A stretch of DNA of 64,000 nt from Desulfovibrio sp. (GCA_030145055.1 JAQYWK010000003.1:496001-560000); one strand, 5' to 3'; positions 44,100 to 53,156 are shown, counted from the stretch's first letter. Translations and numbers: made by a program. Notes: generated by a model not told the origin, from the sequence alone.

Positions 44100-45395
44100 C
44101 TATTCGCCAAAGACTCTTTTAATGATGAAATCTTCGTATCTGGTGTAGTATCCCATATCAAAAGCATCATCCAAAGCTCCATCTGCAAGCTGAGAGATGA
44201 TTTCTTTGTTCTTGCGAATTTCATCTGGGAAAGAGACTTTGTTTTCCCAGCAGTACATGGCGACTTTCTGCACCATTTCGTATGCATTCTGTCTTTCAAG
44301 ACCGGAATCTACTAGAGCAAGTAATACACGCTGTGAATAGAACAGGCCATAAGATGCCATAAGATTGCGATCCATATTGTCGCCGTTAATCTTAAGTCTC
44401 TTAAGAACACCTGTCATGCGCCCAAGAATATAATCTGCAAGAATAGTAGAATCAGGCATGATCACTCGTTCAACAGAAGAATGACTGATATCACGTTCGT
44501 GCCACAGAGGCATATTTTCCATGGCAACTAAACCATTGGTACGCAAAAGACGGGAAAGACCACTGAGGTTTTCAGCGGAAATAGGATTCTTTTTATGTGG
44601 CATTGCAGAAGAACCTTTCTGCCCAGCGCTGAATCCTTCTTCAACTTCAAGAACTTCAGTGCGCTGCAAATGTCTAAGTTCAACACCAAGACGTTCAATT
44701 CCGCCGCCAAGAAGGCCAAGCGCTGTAAAGAATGCAGCATGGCGATCACGCTGAATAATCTGAGTTGAAATAGGATCAACATTCAGATCAAGAAGCTCAC
44801 AAGTAATGCGTTCAACTTCAGGATCAAGCATTGCGTAAGTTCCGACTGCGCCGGAGATTTTACCAACACTGACGCCGTCAAGAGCTGTTTCGATACGCTC
44901 CCGATGACGAGAAAATTCTGCATAAAACCCAGTCATTTTCAGACCGAAGCTAGTAGGCTCAGCATGAATACCGTGAGTACGGCCCATGCACATTCTACCT
45001 TTATATTCAAAAGCCATATCTTTAATAACGGCTAAAAATTCATCTAGAGCTTTTAGAATCATATTACCAGCACGATGAAGAAGAACTCCATTAGCGGTAT
45101 CAACGATATCAGATGAAGTACATCCAAGGTGAATAAAGCGGGAAGAAGGTCCTACTTTTTCCTCTACAGCGGTAAGAAAAGCAATAACATCATGTTTTGT
45201 CTTTTCTTCAATCTCGAGAATGCGATCCAGTTCAAAGTCTGCTTTGTCACGGATATTCTTCATATCCTCAGCCGGAATGCGTCCAAGTTTATGCCAAGCT
45301 TCACAGACGGCAACTTCAACTTCCAGCCATACTCTGAAACGGTTTTCAAGAGTCCACAATTCACTCATAGCGGGACGAGAATATCTTTCGATCAT
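44100..45395 (-). CDS. purB: adenylosuccinate lyase
   Basis: Fumarase/aspartase-superfamily lyase acting twice in purine synthesis: SAICAR to AICAR, and adenylosuccinate to AMP. Seen: MIERYSRPAMSELWTLENRF start, GCTSSDIVDTAN, RTHGIHAEPTSFGLK, and the signature loop GSSAMPHKKNPISAENL. 431 residues. ATG at 45395 is chosen from the family start; the frame stays open to 45476 through the terminator of the preceding gene. Single gene on this strand. Confidence 0.93.
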   Translation of the reverse strand: MIERYSRPAMSELWTLENRFRVWLEVEVAVCEAWHKLGRIPAEDMKNIRDKADFELDRILEIEEKTKHDVIAFLTAVEEKVGPSSRFIHLGCTSSDIVDTANGVLLHRAGNMILKALDEFLAVIKDMAFEYKGRMCMGRTHGIHAEPTSFGLKMTGFYAEFSRHRERIETALDGVSVGKISGAVGTYAMLDPEVERITCELLDLNVDPISTQIIQRDRHAAFFTALGLLGGGIERLGVELRHLQRTEVLEVEEGFSAGQKGSSAMPHKKNPISAENLSGLSRLLRTNGLVAMENMPLWHERDISHSSVERVIMPDSTILADYILGRMTGVLKRLKINGDNMDRNLMASYGLFYSQRVLLALVDSGLERQNAYEMVQKVAMYCWENKVSFPDEIRKNKEIISQLADGALDDAFDMGYYTRYEDFIIKRVFGE

Positions 45396-45458
45396 CTTTA
45401 TTATTTCCGGTTTGTTGTTATCAAACTGTATTTTAAAAAGGCAATGCCGTAAAAAAGC

Positions 45459-45486
45459 AAACGGCCCGGAATACACCGGGCCGTTT
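45459..45486 (-). terminator. terminator after the FmdB-type gene
   Basis: Perfect AAACGGCCCGG / CCGGGCCGTTT stem, loop AATACA, with a T-run on the minus strand, eight bases past the gene stop. Confidence 0.9.
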
Positions 45487-45494
45487 GGCTATAA

Positions 45495-45794
45495 TCAATT
45501 CTTTGCTGAACTATCAGAACTAGTGGATCCAGTGGAGGCAGCAGCCGACGTTTTGGCCGCACCAGAATCACTGCTAGCAGAGCTTGAGCTGCTGGACTTT
45601 TCAGCCCCAGACTCAGCCTTGCTGTATCCAGAAGAATACCAGCCACCACCTTTGAGAACAAAAGAAGAATTAGAAAGAACTTTCGTGGCCTTAGCTCCAC
45701 AAACAGGACATTCTAAAACCTTGTCTTCAAAATTAGTCTGCCACTCTTCAAAAATTTGCTGACATTCATGACATTGATATTCGTAAATCGGCAT
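45495..45794 (-). CDS. FmdB-family zinc ribbon protein
   Basis: 99 residues. N-terminal zinc ribbon MPIYEYQCHECQQIFE..CPVCGAKA typical of the FmdB putative regulatory family, then KVLSNSSFVLKGGGWYSSGY, and a Ser/Ala low-complexity tail rich in acidic residues. Start at 45794, five bases after GGAGG. Function of the family is not settled; a role in RNA or formamidase gene regulation has been suggested only by name. It precedes purB on the same strand but has its own terminator. Confidence 0.88.
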   Translation of the reverse strand: MPIYEYQCHECQQIFEEWQTNFEDKVLECPVCGAKATKVLSNSSFVLKGGGWYSSGYSKAESGAEKSSSSSSASSDSGAAKTSAAASTGSTSSDSSAKN

Positions 45795-45819
45795 AAAACC
45801 CTCCATCTAAAAAAAAAAG

Positions 45820-45851
45820 GGTCCCGCCATGCCCCGAAAGGCAGGCGGACC
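45820..45851 (-). terminator. terminator after the 37-residue basic protein gene
   Basis: GGTCC-C-GCC-A-TGCC / GGCA-GGC-GGACC stem followed by a long T-run on the minus strand (A-run 45810-45818), 63 bases past the gene stop. Confidence 0.8.
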
Positions 45852-45914
45852 TATCCCTGAAAAAAATGAGGGGTGCATTGCTCCCTGATTCAGGAAAGCA
45901 CTACATATAAGAGC

Positions 45915-46028
45915 TTATTTTGCTGCAGCAGCTTTTGCTTCTGCTATACGAGCTTTTACTCTTTTAGCTCTGCGGTGACGCTTACGCTCAAGTTCTTTCT
46001 TACGTTCGATCTTTTTATGTCTACCCAT
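45915..46028 (-). CDS. 37-residue very basic small protein
   Basis: Encodes MGRHKKIERKKELERKRH followed by RRAKRVKARIAEAK and an Ala/Lys end: more than half Lys/Arg/His plus Glu, fully helical. GAGG lies about nine bases before the ATG and a strong terminator follows, so this is a real short gene. Similar tiny MGRxxEIExRRxRRxK proteins occur widely as uncharacterised families. Ribosome or RNA association is likely from charge alone. Ordinary ORF finding at a 60-residue cut-off misses it. Confidence 0.75.
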   Translation of the reverse strand: MGRHKKIERKKELERKRHRRAKRVKARIAEAKAAAAK

Positions 46029-46230
46029 TTGGCATTCCTCCTAATATAGATTTCGCACTCTGCTGCACGATTATATGCTGCAAAGAACGACCTATTACCC
46101 CAAAAAGTACAAGATTGTAAAGGGCAGTTATGCAAGACTTCTCAAAATAAAAAACAGGTTGAAATATCTGAATATTGACACTAAAACCCCAAAAAAATCA
46201 TCAAATTATTAATTTCACATGCTTTGCCCC

Positions 46231-46259
46231 TTGACTATCTCCCATATGATGAACATATA
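46231..46259 (+). promoter_or_regulatory. candidate sigma-70 promoter for the gene at 46319
   Basis: TTGACT (46231-46236), 17-base spacer, CATATA (46254-46259), 60 bases before the start codon, in the 290-base gap after the small basic gene. The rest of that gap shows no gene. Confidence 0.45.
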
Positions 46260-46318
46260 AAGTCCACTCCGTGACCCATTATATATGGTTCAGTAAATTA
46301 AGACAGCAAGGATACAAC

Positions 46319-46825
46319 ATGCAAAATAAAGCGTTTCTCAGAGCTCTTGAAGATGTTTCCGAAGTTTTTATGTTTGACCAGTGGTTAAGATTCTACTTCA
46401 TACATGAAGAAGATAAAAAATTAATAGTCAAAGTCCCTAAAGAAGTCGGAGACCAGGTTGAAAAAGATTTCCCTGTCATGAAAGGTCTCCTTGACATGTT
46501 CAATAACGAAGAGATCGATCAGCAGAAATCCACAAACAACGTGTGTGCTTTCATCGGCGCACGTTTTGATGGAACAAAGTACACTGGTAAAATCATCCCA
46601 AAAGTTTTCGATTCTAAAAACTTCAAGATTGATACATACCTATTCAGCCTCTGGATGAAAGGACACGAAACGTACCTTGAGTCTGAAGTAATGACATTTG
46701 GTGACTGGAAAGAGCTTTATGCTGGTTGGAAAGATCAGGACGAAGTAAAAGATTACATTTCAAGGCTCACAAATGCAGCCCCCGGATCGGCTATTCAGCC
46801 TCCGACCTGTACCACAGTTCAGTAG
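46319..46825 (+). CDS. conserved-looking protein of unknown function
   Basis: 168 residues, no signal peptide or membrane span; acidic, with several tryptophans and phenylalanines (FMFDQWLRFYFIHEEDKKL, FSLWMKGHETYLESEVMTFGDWKELYAGW). No motif recognised. Start at 46319, five bases after AAGGA; an ATG at 46271 is in frame but lies at the promoter. It is flanked by its own promoter and terminator, so it is an independent, probably soluble cytoplasmic protein. Confidence 0.65.
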   Translation: MQNKAFLRALEDVSEVFMFDQWLRFYFIHEEDKKLIVKVPKEVGDQVEKDFPVMKGLLDMFNNEEIDQQKSTNNVCAFIGARFDGTKYTGKIIPKVFDSKNFKIDTYLFSLWMKGHETYLESEVMTFGDWKELYAGWKDQDEVKDYISRLTNAAPGSAIQPPTCTTVQ

Positions 46826-46850
46826 TACATCTATATAGTATATGATCACG

Positions 46851-46880
46851 AAAAAGGAGTCTCAAATTGAGGCTCCTTTT
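46851..46880 (+). terminator. terminator after the gene at 46319
   Basis: Long stem AAAAAGGAG-CTCAA / TTGAG-CTCCTTTTT with extra T. The A-run lets it also serve the minus-strand NlpC/P60 gene that ends at 46898. Confidence 0.9.
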
Positions 46881-46897
46881 TTTATGCTCTACGGCAA

Positions 46898-47416
46898 TCA
46901 CATTACTCGTCGCGCGCCGATAAAATATTTACGCCAATAATTCTTATTCATTGATTCTTCCCGCACATGATGTCCGCTCTTCGGACTGTGAACAAAGAAA
47001 CTGCCATCCCCGGTATATATTCCGGTATGCAAACTTTTACCGCCGCCTGGAATTCTAAAGAAAACAATATCTCCAGCCTTAATCTTACTTAAATGGACAG
47101 ACCTTCCCGCTTCAATCTGCTGCCACGAGACACGCGGCACCTTAATCCCATGCTGATCAAAAACCCACCAGACTAGACCGGAGCAATCAAACCCGCGCGA
47201 AGGTGAAGCCCCTCCCCACTTATAAGGTTTACCAATCTGCGAACGAGCAACACTAACTACAGATCGCATTTTACCAGAAGAGAACGATGAACGCGGCGCA
47301 TTACTTTGACCAGGGAGAGACACAACCGTCTTACCACACCCATTCAAAAAAAATGCAGCACACAGATAAGCCACGCACAGCAATAATCTGCGCTTATTAT
47401 TTTGATGCATGATCAT
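46898..47416 (-). CDS. NlpC/P60 family lipoprotein (peptidoglycan endopeptidase)
   Basis: 172 residues. Lipoprotein signal (RRLLLCVAYLCAAFFLNGC, lipobox LNGC), a short linker, then an NlpC/P60 domain: SQIGKPYKWGGASPSRGFDCSG with the catalytic Cys, SLHTGIYTGDG with the catalytic His, and FVHSP with the third polar residue. Cleaves peptide stems of peptidoglycan at the outer-membrane side. ATG at 47416 or two codons later. It stands divergent from echA. Confidence 0.9.
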   Translation of the reverse strand: MIMHQNNKRRLLLCVAYLCAAFFLNGCGKTVVSLPGQSNAPRSSFSSGKMRSVVSVARSQIGKPYKWGGASPSRGFDCSGLVWWVFDQHGIKVPRVSWQQIEAGRSVHLSKIKAGDIVFFRIPGGGKSLHTGIYTGDGSFFVHSPKSGHHVREESMNKNYWRKYFIGARRVM

Positions 47417-47710
47417 AGCTATAGATATTATCCTGATTTACGCTACTTAACAATAGATTTCGCCTCTACCAAAGGCCAGCTCCCTATATTTTCGTGCACG
47501 TACAACTAGTTATCAGTTTTTTCTATAGGTCTTTAAACCGTTTTCCCGCCAATTAAGTATTGACTTTTCTTCTGTTTTTGAAGACAAACTTCTACGGTTT
47601 AGGTGATAAATGTGAAACATATTGATTAGTTACACGAAACCTAAAAAGATAACACGACTGAGGCATGTTTTTCTAAATCTGGCACAACATCGCGTTACAG
47701 TGAGGTCCGT
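47417..47710. other. divergent intergenic region upstream of echA
   Basis: 294 bases with the ech promoter expected here. TTGACT at 47569-47574 is a possible -35 without a clear partner. CTGGCAC..CGCG just before echA resembles a -24/-12 element, but its spacing is one base short. No ORF seen. Confidence 0.35.
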
Positions 47711-49615
47711 ATGTTGCCCATGATGCTAGCACTAGTCATCTTGTTGCCCTTGATGGCTGCTCTAGGCTGCTACTTTTTGCGTGTAAGTACGATCAGAACA
47801 ATGATCGTTCTTGGCACCGGAGTATGCATTGCTGCGACATCCCTTGCCCTATTCGGGCAGGGATCATTTACTTATTCCCCAGGTACGATTCTTGGAATTA
47901 GTTGGGATTCCCTCGTAACTCTGGCGGACTTTGCGCTGCTCTTCGTAATTTTATATTACGCATTCAAACTTAAAAATCAGCTTATCAAGGTATTTGCAGT
48001 TCTGCAGATTATCCCACTTGCTGTGTTTGAATTATTCTTCGTTGACCATGCAGCTGAGGTTCCAGCATTCTATGCTGATAGCCTTTCACTGATTATGGTA
48101 GCGATCATTTCTATTATTGGTTCGCTGATTTGTTTCTTTGCGATCCCTTACATGAAAACACATGAAGAGCACTTGCACCTTGTAAAATCTCGCCAGCCGA
48201 GATTTTTCTTTTATCTTGTTCTGTTCCTCGGAGCTATGAACGGATTGGTGCTTTCAAACAACATTCTTTGGCTCTACTTCTTCTTCGAAGTGACTACATT
48301 CTGTTCATTTATGCTCATCGCGCATGATGACACTGAAATCGCGGTCAAAAATGCAACTCGCGCCTTGTGGATGAATTCACTTGGTGGTGTCGCATTTGTT
48401 TTCGGGATGATCTGGGCGTACTCAGTGACTGGATCTCTCAGCATTCAGGCTATCCTCGAAGCAGGTCCCATGGACGGCGCAATGCTTGTTCCTCTCGGAC
48501 TCCTCTGCTTAGCTGGATTCACCAAAGCTGCACAGATTCCATTCCAGAGCTGGTTGCTCGGGGCTATGGTTGCTCCTACTCCGGTATCTGCTCTGCTTCA
48601 CTCGAGTACTATGGTTAAAGCCGGTGTTTACATCGTGCTTAGACTTGCTCCTGCATACGCAGGAACATTCCTTAGTGAAGGAATCGCTCTTTGTGGAGCT
48701 TTCACATTCCTCGCCTGTGCCGCAATTGCTGTCAGTCAGAGTAACGGCAAGAAAATTCTTGCTTACTCCACTATCAGTAACCTCGGTCTGATCATTTGTT
48801 GTGCTGGTATCAATACTACTTGGGCCATTACTGCAGCAATTATCCTGATCATCTTCCACGCTGCCTCCAAGGCTCTGCTATTCTTGTGCGTAGGTACAAT
48901 CGAGCACGGAATTGGTAGCCGCGACATAGAAGACATGCGCGGACTTTACCTCAAGATGCCACGTACTGCGATTATCACAATAGTTGGTATCTTGACCATG
49001 GTTCTACCTCCTTTCGGAGTACTTCTCGGTAAATGGATGGCTATTGAGTCAGCATCCGGCGACTTATTTGTCATCGTTATGCTTTCACTCGGTAGTGCTA
49101 TCTCTCTTGTATTCTGGGCACGTTGGGCAGGAATGCTGCTTACCGGACCACTACGCGAGAAAGTTCCAGCTGAGTCTCAGAACATTTTGACAAGATTCAC
49201 ATTGACTGTACTAGCTGCAGCAACAGTTGTCGTGTCATTGTTCTCCCCTGTTATCTACACAGGGCTTATCGAACCTATGGTTGGTAAGACATACGAAATC
49301 ACCGGCGGTGTATTCTCTTCACCTATCGGCGTATTCGCAGTTTACCCAATATTCATAATACTTGCCGCAGCATTTATTTACGCATGGATAGACACCAAGA
49401 AATCTGGAAATATCCAGAACGGTGCATCTTACATGTGTGGAGCGAATGTTAAAGAACCTGGCGTTCAGTCCTTCATTGGGCCTATGAATGTTCCAGTAGA
49501 GATCAAGGCTAGCAACTACTACCTTGAAGCGTTCTTTGGTGAAGAAAAACTTACCATGTGGGTCAACTTTGTTGGCCTAGCTCTCATCGTGCTTATGCTG
49601 GGAGGGGCTTTATAA
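47711..49615 (+). CDS. echA: Ech hydrogenase subunit EchA (NuoL/MrpA-type antiporter subunit)
   Basis: 634-residue polytopic ion-translocating subunit of the energy-converting [NiFe]-hydrogenase. Seen: about 16 hydrophobic spans and the conserved antiporter core LWLYFFFEVTTFCSFMLIAHD, AAQIPFQSWLLGAMVAPTPVSALLHSS (about 275-300, with the Lys/His positions of proton channels), ILAYSTISNLGLI. GAGG lies five bases before the ATG. First gene of echABCDEF; its stop shares one base with the echB start. Confidence 0.93.
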   Translation: MLPMMLALVILLPLMAALGCYFLRVSTIRTMIVLGTGVCIAATSLALFGQGSFTYSPGTILGISWDSLVTLADFALLFVILYYAFKLKNQLIKVFAVLQIIPLAVFELFFVDHAAEVPAFYADSLSLIMVAIISIIGSLICFFAIPYMKTHEEHLHLVKSRQPRFFFYLVLFLGAMNGLVLSNNILWLYFFFEVTTFCSFMLIAHDDTEIAVKNATRALWMNSLGGVAFVFGMIWAYSVTGSLSIQAILEAGPMDGAMLVPLGLLCLAGFTKAAQIPFQSWLLGAMVAPTPVSALLHSSTMVKAGVYIVLRLAPAYAGTFLSEGIALCGAFTFLACAAIAVSQSNGKKILAYSTISNLGLIICCAGINTTWAITAAIILIIFHAASKALLFLCVGTIEHGIGSRDIEDMRGLYLKMPRTAIITIVGILTMVLPPFGVLLGKWMAIESASGDLFVIVMLSLGSAISLVFWARWAGMLLTGPLREKVPAESQNILTRFTLTVLAAATVVVSLFSPVIYTGLIEPMVGKTYEITGGVFSSPIGVFAVYPIFIILAAAFIYAWIDTKKSGNIQNGASYMCGANVKEPGVQSFIGPMNVPVEIKASNYYLEAFFGEEKLTMWVNFVGLALIVLMLGGAL

Positions 49616-50463
49616 TGGAAACATTAATTCTAATGATCCTCGGCATAGTCGTGGCTCCAGTACTTGGTGGCCTGGTATCCGGTATTGATAGACGCGTTAC
49701 TGCTCGTCTTCAGTCCCGTTTCGGCCCTCCGATTCTCCAGCCATTTTACGACGTTGCCAAACTGTTTGGTAAAGTAAAAGTCATCAACAACTTCTGGCAG
49801 GTCTTCTGTGCATGGGTTTACCTCATCGCGGCAGCACTATCTGTTGGTCTGTTGTTTGCTCAGTCCGACTTGCTCCTGATCTTCTTTGTTCAGGCAATCG
49901 GGGCTGTCTTCCTGGTTATGGGCGGACTAGCAAGTCCTTCCCCTTTCAGTCAGATTGGAGCACAGCGCGAATTGATTCAGGTTCTTACTTACGAACCACT
50001 CATCATTCTGGTTTTCGCTTCCATATTTATGGTAACCGGAAGTTTCAGAATTGATGAAATCTTGAACTATGACCAGCCGCTTTTAGCTAAGCTGCCTCTC
50101 ATGTTCATCGTGCTCGGTTACGCTCTTACTATTAAGCTCAGAAAATCTCCTTTTGACTTCTCCACATCGCATCACGCGCATCAGGAAATCGTCAAAGGGG
50201 TACTTACTGACTATTCTGGTCCTTACCTTGGTATTATTGAAATTGCCCATTGGTATGAGACTATTTTCATCCTCGGAATCTGTGCCCTTTTCTGGCACAC
50301 AAGCCTCGTAGGTGTTGTTGTCTTACTGGCGACCACTTACTTTGCTGAAATTCTGATTGATAATACTATGGCGCGTATGACTTGGCGGTGGATGCTCAAA
50401 TACGTTTGGAGTGTCGGTCTTGCCATGTCTTTTGTTAACCTCATCTGGCTGCACGCAGGTTAA
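49615..50463 (+). CDS. echB: Ech hydrogenase subunit EchB (NuoH-type)
   Basis: 282 residues, about eight spans, of the NuoH/HycD family linking membrane arm and hydrogenase module. Seen: GLVSGIDRRVTARLQSRFGPP, the NuoH-like RLQ.R.GP motif; PFYDVAKLFGK; and AQRELIQVLTYEP and KSPFDFSTSHHAHQEIVKG. Start at 49615 is fixed by the TAATG overlap with echA; the open frame extends further up inside echA. Confidence 0.93.
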   Translation: METLILMILGIVVAPVLGGLVSGIDRRVTARLQSRFGPPILQPFYDVAKLFGKVKVINNFWQVFCAWVYLIAAALSVGLLFAQSDLLLIFFVQAIGAVFLVMGGLASPSPFSQIGAQRELIQVLTYEPLIILVFASIFMVTGSFRIDEILNYDQPLLAKLPLMFIVLGYALTIKLRKSPFDFSTSHHAHQEIVKGVLTDYSGPYLGIIEIAHWYETIFILGICALFWHTSLVGVVVLLATTYFAEILIDNTMARMTWRWMLKYVWSVGLAMSFVNLIWLHAG

Positions 50464-50466
50464 GTT

Positions 50467-50901
50467 ATGTTGAAGAAATTCATTGACAATTCACGCGCCA
50501 AGTCCCCCTGGATCATGCATTTTGATTGCGGGAGCTGTAACGGCTGCGATATCGAAGTTCTGGCATGTCTTACACCAATGTATGATGTTGAACGCTTTGG
50601 CGTAGTCAACGTCGGTAACCCTAAGCATGCAGATGTCCTCCTTGTCACCGGTACGGTTAATCCCCGTAACGCCAAGGTATTACGCAACATCTACGATCAA
50701 ATGCCTGACCCAAAAGGCGTTATCGCCATTGGAGCATGTGGTCTTTCAGGTGGTATCTTCCGCGAATGCTATAACGTACTCGGCGGAATCGACAAGGTTA
50801 TCCCAGTGGACATATACGTTCCGGGATGTCCTGCAAAACCTGAAGCTATCATCGACGGCGTGGTCGCAGCCCTTGCCAAGTTTGAAGGCCTTAAAGGCTA
50901 A
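50467..50901 (+). CDS. echC: Ech hydrogenase small subunit EchC
   Basis: 144 residues, homologous to NuoB and the [NiFe] small subunit, carrying the proximal [4Fe-4S] cluster. Ligands visible: C21GSC24 in FDCGSCNGCDIE, Cys in GACGLSGG, and Cys in VPGCPAKPEAI. It lacks the extra clusters of standard small subunits, as is usual for Ech. Three bases after the echB stop. Confidence 0.95.
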   Translation: MLKKFIDNSRAKSPWIMHFDCGSCNGCDIEVLACLTPMYDVERFGVVNVGNPKHADVLLVTGTVNPRNAKVLRNIYDQMPDPKGVIAIGACGLSGGIFRECYNVLGGIDKVIPVDIYVPGCPAKPEAIIDGVVAALAKFEGLKG

Positions 50902-50916
50902 ACGAGGGATAATAAC

Positions 50917-51288
50917 GTGATAGAAAACATGAAAGAAATAACACTGGACGCAGTTGTCGGAGAAGCTTCAAAGATGAAAAGCGACGGACAACGTCTTGTC
51001 GCTTTGAGCTGCACCCAGTTGGATGCAGATAACTTTGATATTATCTACACCTTCGACAAAGAGCTGGTTCTTACCAACTTTAGAGTAACTGTTCCTAAAG
51101 GATCAGATTGTCCTTCAATCAGTGGCATCTACTTTGCTGCTCTGCTTGTAGAAAACGAAATTCAAGACCAGTTCGGAATTATGTTCAACGGCCTTGTTCT
51201 CGACTTCGGACGTACTCTTTACTTGGATGAGGAAATCACCACCATCCCTATGTGTAATAACACAAAAGCGATGACTGTAAAAAAATAA
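50917..51288 (+). CDS. echD: Ech hydrogenase subunit EchD
   Basis: 123 residues, NuoC-like, no cofactor. Seen: YTFDKELVLTNFRVTVPKG and CPSISGIYFAALLVENEIQDQFGI, the NuoC/HycE-N signature that docks against the large subunit. GTG start at 50917 after GAGGG; an ATG four codons later is in frame. Soluble peripheral subunit. Confidence 0.9.
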   Translation: MIENMKEITLDAVVGEASKMKSDGQRLVALSCTQLDADNFDIIYTFDKELVLTNFRVTVPKGSDCPSISGIYFAALLVENEIQDQFGIMFNGLVLDFGRTLYLDEEITTIPMCNNTKAMTVKK

Positions 51289-51336
51289 TTCGTCTTCCAG
51301 GATGACATCAAGACGAAAACAACTATAGGGTAAATT

Positions 51337-52413
51337 ATGGCACGCACCATCATACCTTTCGGTCCGCAGCATCCGGTTCTTCCAGAACCGCTGCACTTGA
51401 AACTTGTCTGCGAAGACGAGATCGTAAAGGAAGCCATCCCCGCGCTTGGATATGTTCATAGAGGTCTGGAAAAACTTGCTGAAATCCGCGATTTCAACCA
51501 GATGATCCAGGTTGTTGAACGTGTTTGCGGTATCTGCTCCATGCTTCATTCTCAATGTTACTGTCAGGGTATCGAAGAAATGATGGGAGTAGAAATTCCT
51601 GAAAGAGCTAAGTACCTTCGCACAGTTTGGTCTGAACTACATCGTATGCACAGTCACTTACTCTGGCTCGGCCTATTCGCCGATGCTTTCGGGTTTGAAA
51701 GTCTGTTCATGCAGTTCTGGCGTATTCGTGAACGCATCATGGATCTTAACGAAGCAACAGCAGGTAGCCGTGTAATTGTTTCTGTAAACGTTGTTGGTGG
51801 AGTTCGTCAGGACCTCACCCCAGAACAATGTTCATGGATTCTTACTGAAGTTGCGCAAGCTGGAAAAGAGATTAAAGCTATCCAGTCTACAATGCTCTCA
51901 GACTACACAGTCTGTAAGCGTACAAAGGGCGTTGCAGCTCTCACTAAAGAACAGGCATATGAACTCGGCGCAGCCGGTCCTACCCTCAGAGCTAGTGGTG
52001 TTGCACAGGATATGCGTCAGCTTAAATACGCTGCTTTCGATAAAATCGATTTCGAGCCAGTCGTAGAATACGATGGAGACTGTTACGCTCGTGGAGTAGT
52101 CAGATTCAGAGAAGCCTTACAGTCGATAGATATCATTCGCGCAGCAATCTCCGGAATGCCGCAGGGCGACATATCTGTTCCTGTTAAAGGAAATCCTGAA
52201 GGCGAAATCATTACCCGCGTTGAACAGCCTCGCGGTGAATGTATGTACTATATGAAAGGTAACGGCACTAAGTTCCTCGAAAGAGTACGTATCAGAACCC
52301 CGACGTTCGCGAACGTTCCTCCGCTTATCGCATTCATGCCAGGTCTTGAACTGGCGGACGTTCCGGTTGCTGTTCTGTCAATCGACCCGTGCATCAGTTG
52401 TACGGAACGCTAG
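51337..52413 (+). CDS. echE: Ech hydrogenase large subunit EchE
   Basis: 358-residue catalytic subunit carrying the [NiFe] site that interconverts H+ and H2. All four nickel-iron cysteines are present: ERVC64GIC67S near the N-terminus and DPC352ISC355TER at the C-terminus. The protein ends only three residues after the last ligand, so there is no cleavable C-terminal extension and no maturation protease step is needed, as known for some Ech enzymes. GPQHPVLPEPLHL is the NuoD-like start. Presence of the cysteines separates it from complex I NuoD. Confidence 0.96.
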   Translation: MARTIIPFGPQHPVLPEPLHLKLVCEDEIVKEAIPALGYVHRGLEKLAEIRDFNQMIQVVERVCGICSMLHSQCYCQGIEEMMGVEIPERAKYLRTVWSELHRMHSHLLWLGLFADAFGFESLFMQFWRIRERIMDLNEATAGSRVIVSVNVVGGVRQDLTPEQCSWILTEVAQAGKEIKAIQSTMLSDYTVCKRTKGVAALTKEQAYELGAAGPTLRASGVAQDMRQLKYAAFDKIDFEPVVEYDGDCYARGVVRFREALQSIDIIRAAISGMPQGDISVPVKGNPEGEIITRVEQPRGECMYYMKGNGTKFLERVRIRTPTFANVPPLIAFMPGLELADVPVAVLSIDPCISCTER

Positions 52414-52424
52414 GAGATTGAAAC

Positions 52425-52811
52425 ATGCTTAAAATGACACCAACAGTACTGAAGAATCTCTTCTCAAAGAGTTCTACCAGGATGTATCCTTTCGAAGTCC
52501 GCGAACCTTTCCCTCTTTACAGAGGCGAACTGTTCAATGACATTGATAAATGCATCTTCTGCAAAAAATGTGAGATCAAATGTCCTTCACAGTGCATCAC
52601 AGTTTCCAAAGATAAGGAAGCTGGTACTGGAACATGGATATGCGACCCATTTGCATGCGTATACTGCAGCATCTGTGTTGACGTTTGTCCAACTAAGAGC
52701 CTGAGTATGGCGCCGAACCATCGCAAACCATCTGCGACTCGCGACATGATCGAACAGGTTGGAAAACTTAAAGTTCCTAAAAAGAAAAAAGCAGCACCTA
52801 AAAAAGATTAA
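52425..52811 (+). CDS. echF: Ech hydrogenase ferredoxin-like subunit EchF
   Basis: 128 residues, NuoI-like, with two [4Fe-4S] motifs: CIFCKKCEIKCPSQCI and CVYCSICVDVCPTKSL. It relays electrons between ferredoxin and the EchC cluster. Basic tail (KLKVPKKKKAAPKKD). Twelve bases after echE, ends the operon before a strong terminator. Confidence 0.94.
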   Translation: MLKMTPTVLKNLFSKSSTRMYPFEVREPFPLYRGELFNDIDKCIFCKKCEIKCPSQCITVSKDKEAGTGTWICDPFACVYCSICVDVCPTKSLSMAPNHRKPSATRDMIEQVGKLKVPKKKKAAPKKD

Positions 52812-52846
52812 TTAAATCTTAGCTAGTTCGCTGTTCTCATTGAATT

Positions 52847-52885
52847 AAAAATCCCTCGCTACCTTTATGGTAGTGAGGGATTTTT
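52847..52885 (+). terminator. terminator of the ech operon
   Basis: AAAAATCCCTC-CTACC / GGTAG-GAGGGATTTTT stem with a TTTAT loop, 36 bases past echF. Confidence 0.92.
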
Positions 52886-52932
52886 CTATGTTGGAAAGCA
52901 CAGGCGATTAAGGAATCTAATTCCTTGACGTT

Positions 52933-53148
52933 TTATGACTCAGCATCACTGCTATGTTCCAAAATATCTCCGGGCTGGCATTCCAAAAACGCGCAAATTG
53001 CGTTCAAGGTCGAGAATCTTATAGCCTTTGCCCTTCCAGTTTTAAGCACTGAAAGATTTTGCGGAGTTATCCCTACAGCCTCAGCAAGTTCTTTTGATGA
53101 AACTTTGCGTTTTGCTAACATCACATCTAAATTTATTAATATCGCCAT
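52933..53148 (-). CDS. XRE-family HTH regulator (YozG-like)
   Basis: 71 residues, almost all a Cro/CI-type helix-turn-helix: MLAKRKVSSKELAEAVGITPQNLSVLKTGRAKAIRF, then CAFLECQPGDILEH, the ending typical of the small YozG-like group. Eight bases after a DUF2975-type membrane protein gene, a pairing seen often in bacteria. It probably regulates its own small operon. Confidence 0.88.
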   Translation of the reverse strand: MAILINLDVMLAKRKVSSKELAEAVGITPQNLSVLKTGRAKAIRFSTLNAICAFLECQPGDILEHSSDAES

Positions 53149-53156
53149 ATTAACCC

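Noticed and set aside
47680-47700. CTGGCACAACATCGCG before echA as a -24/-12 promoter
   Set aside because: GG to GC spacing is nine instead of ten, and the element sits too close to the start codon.
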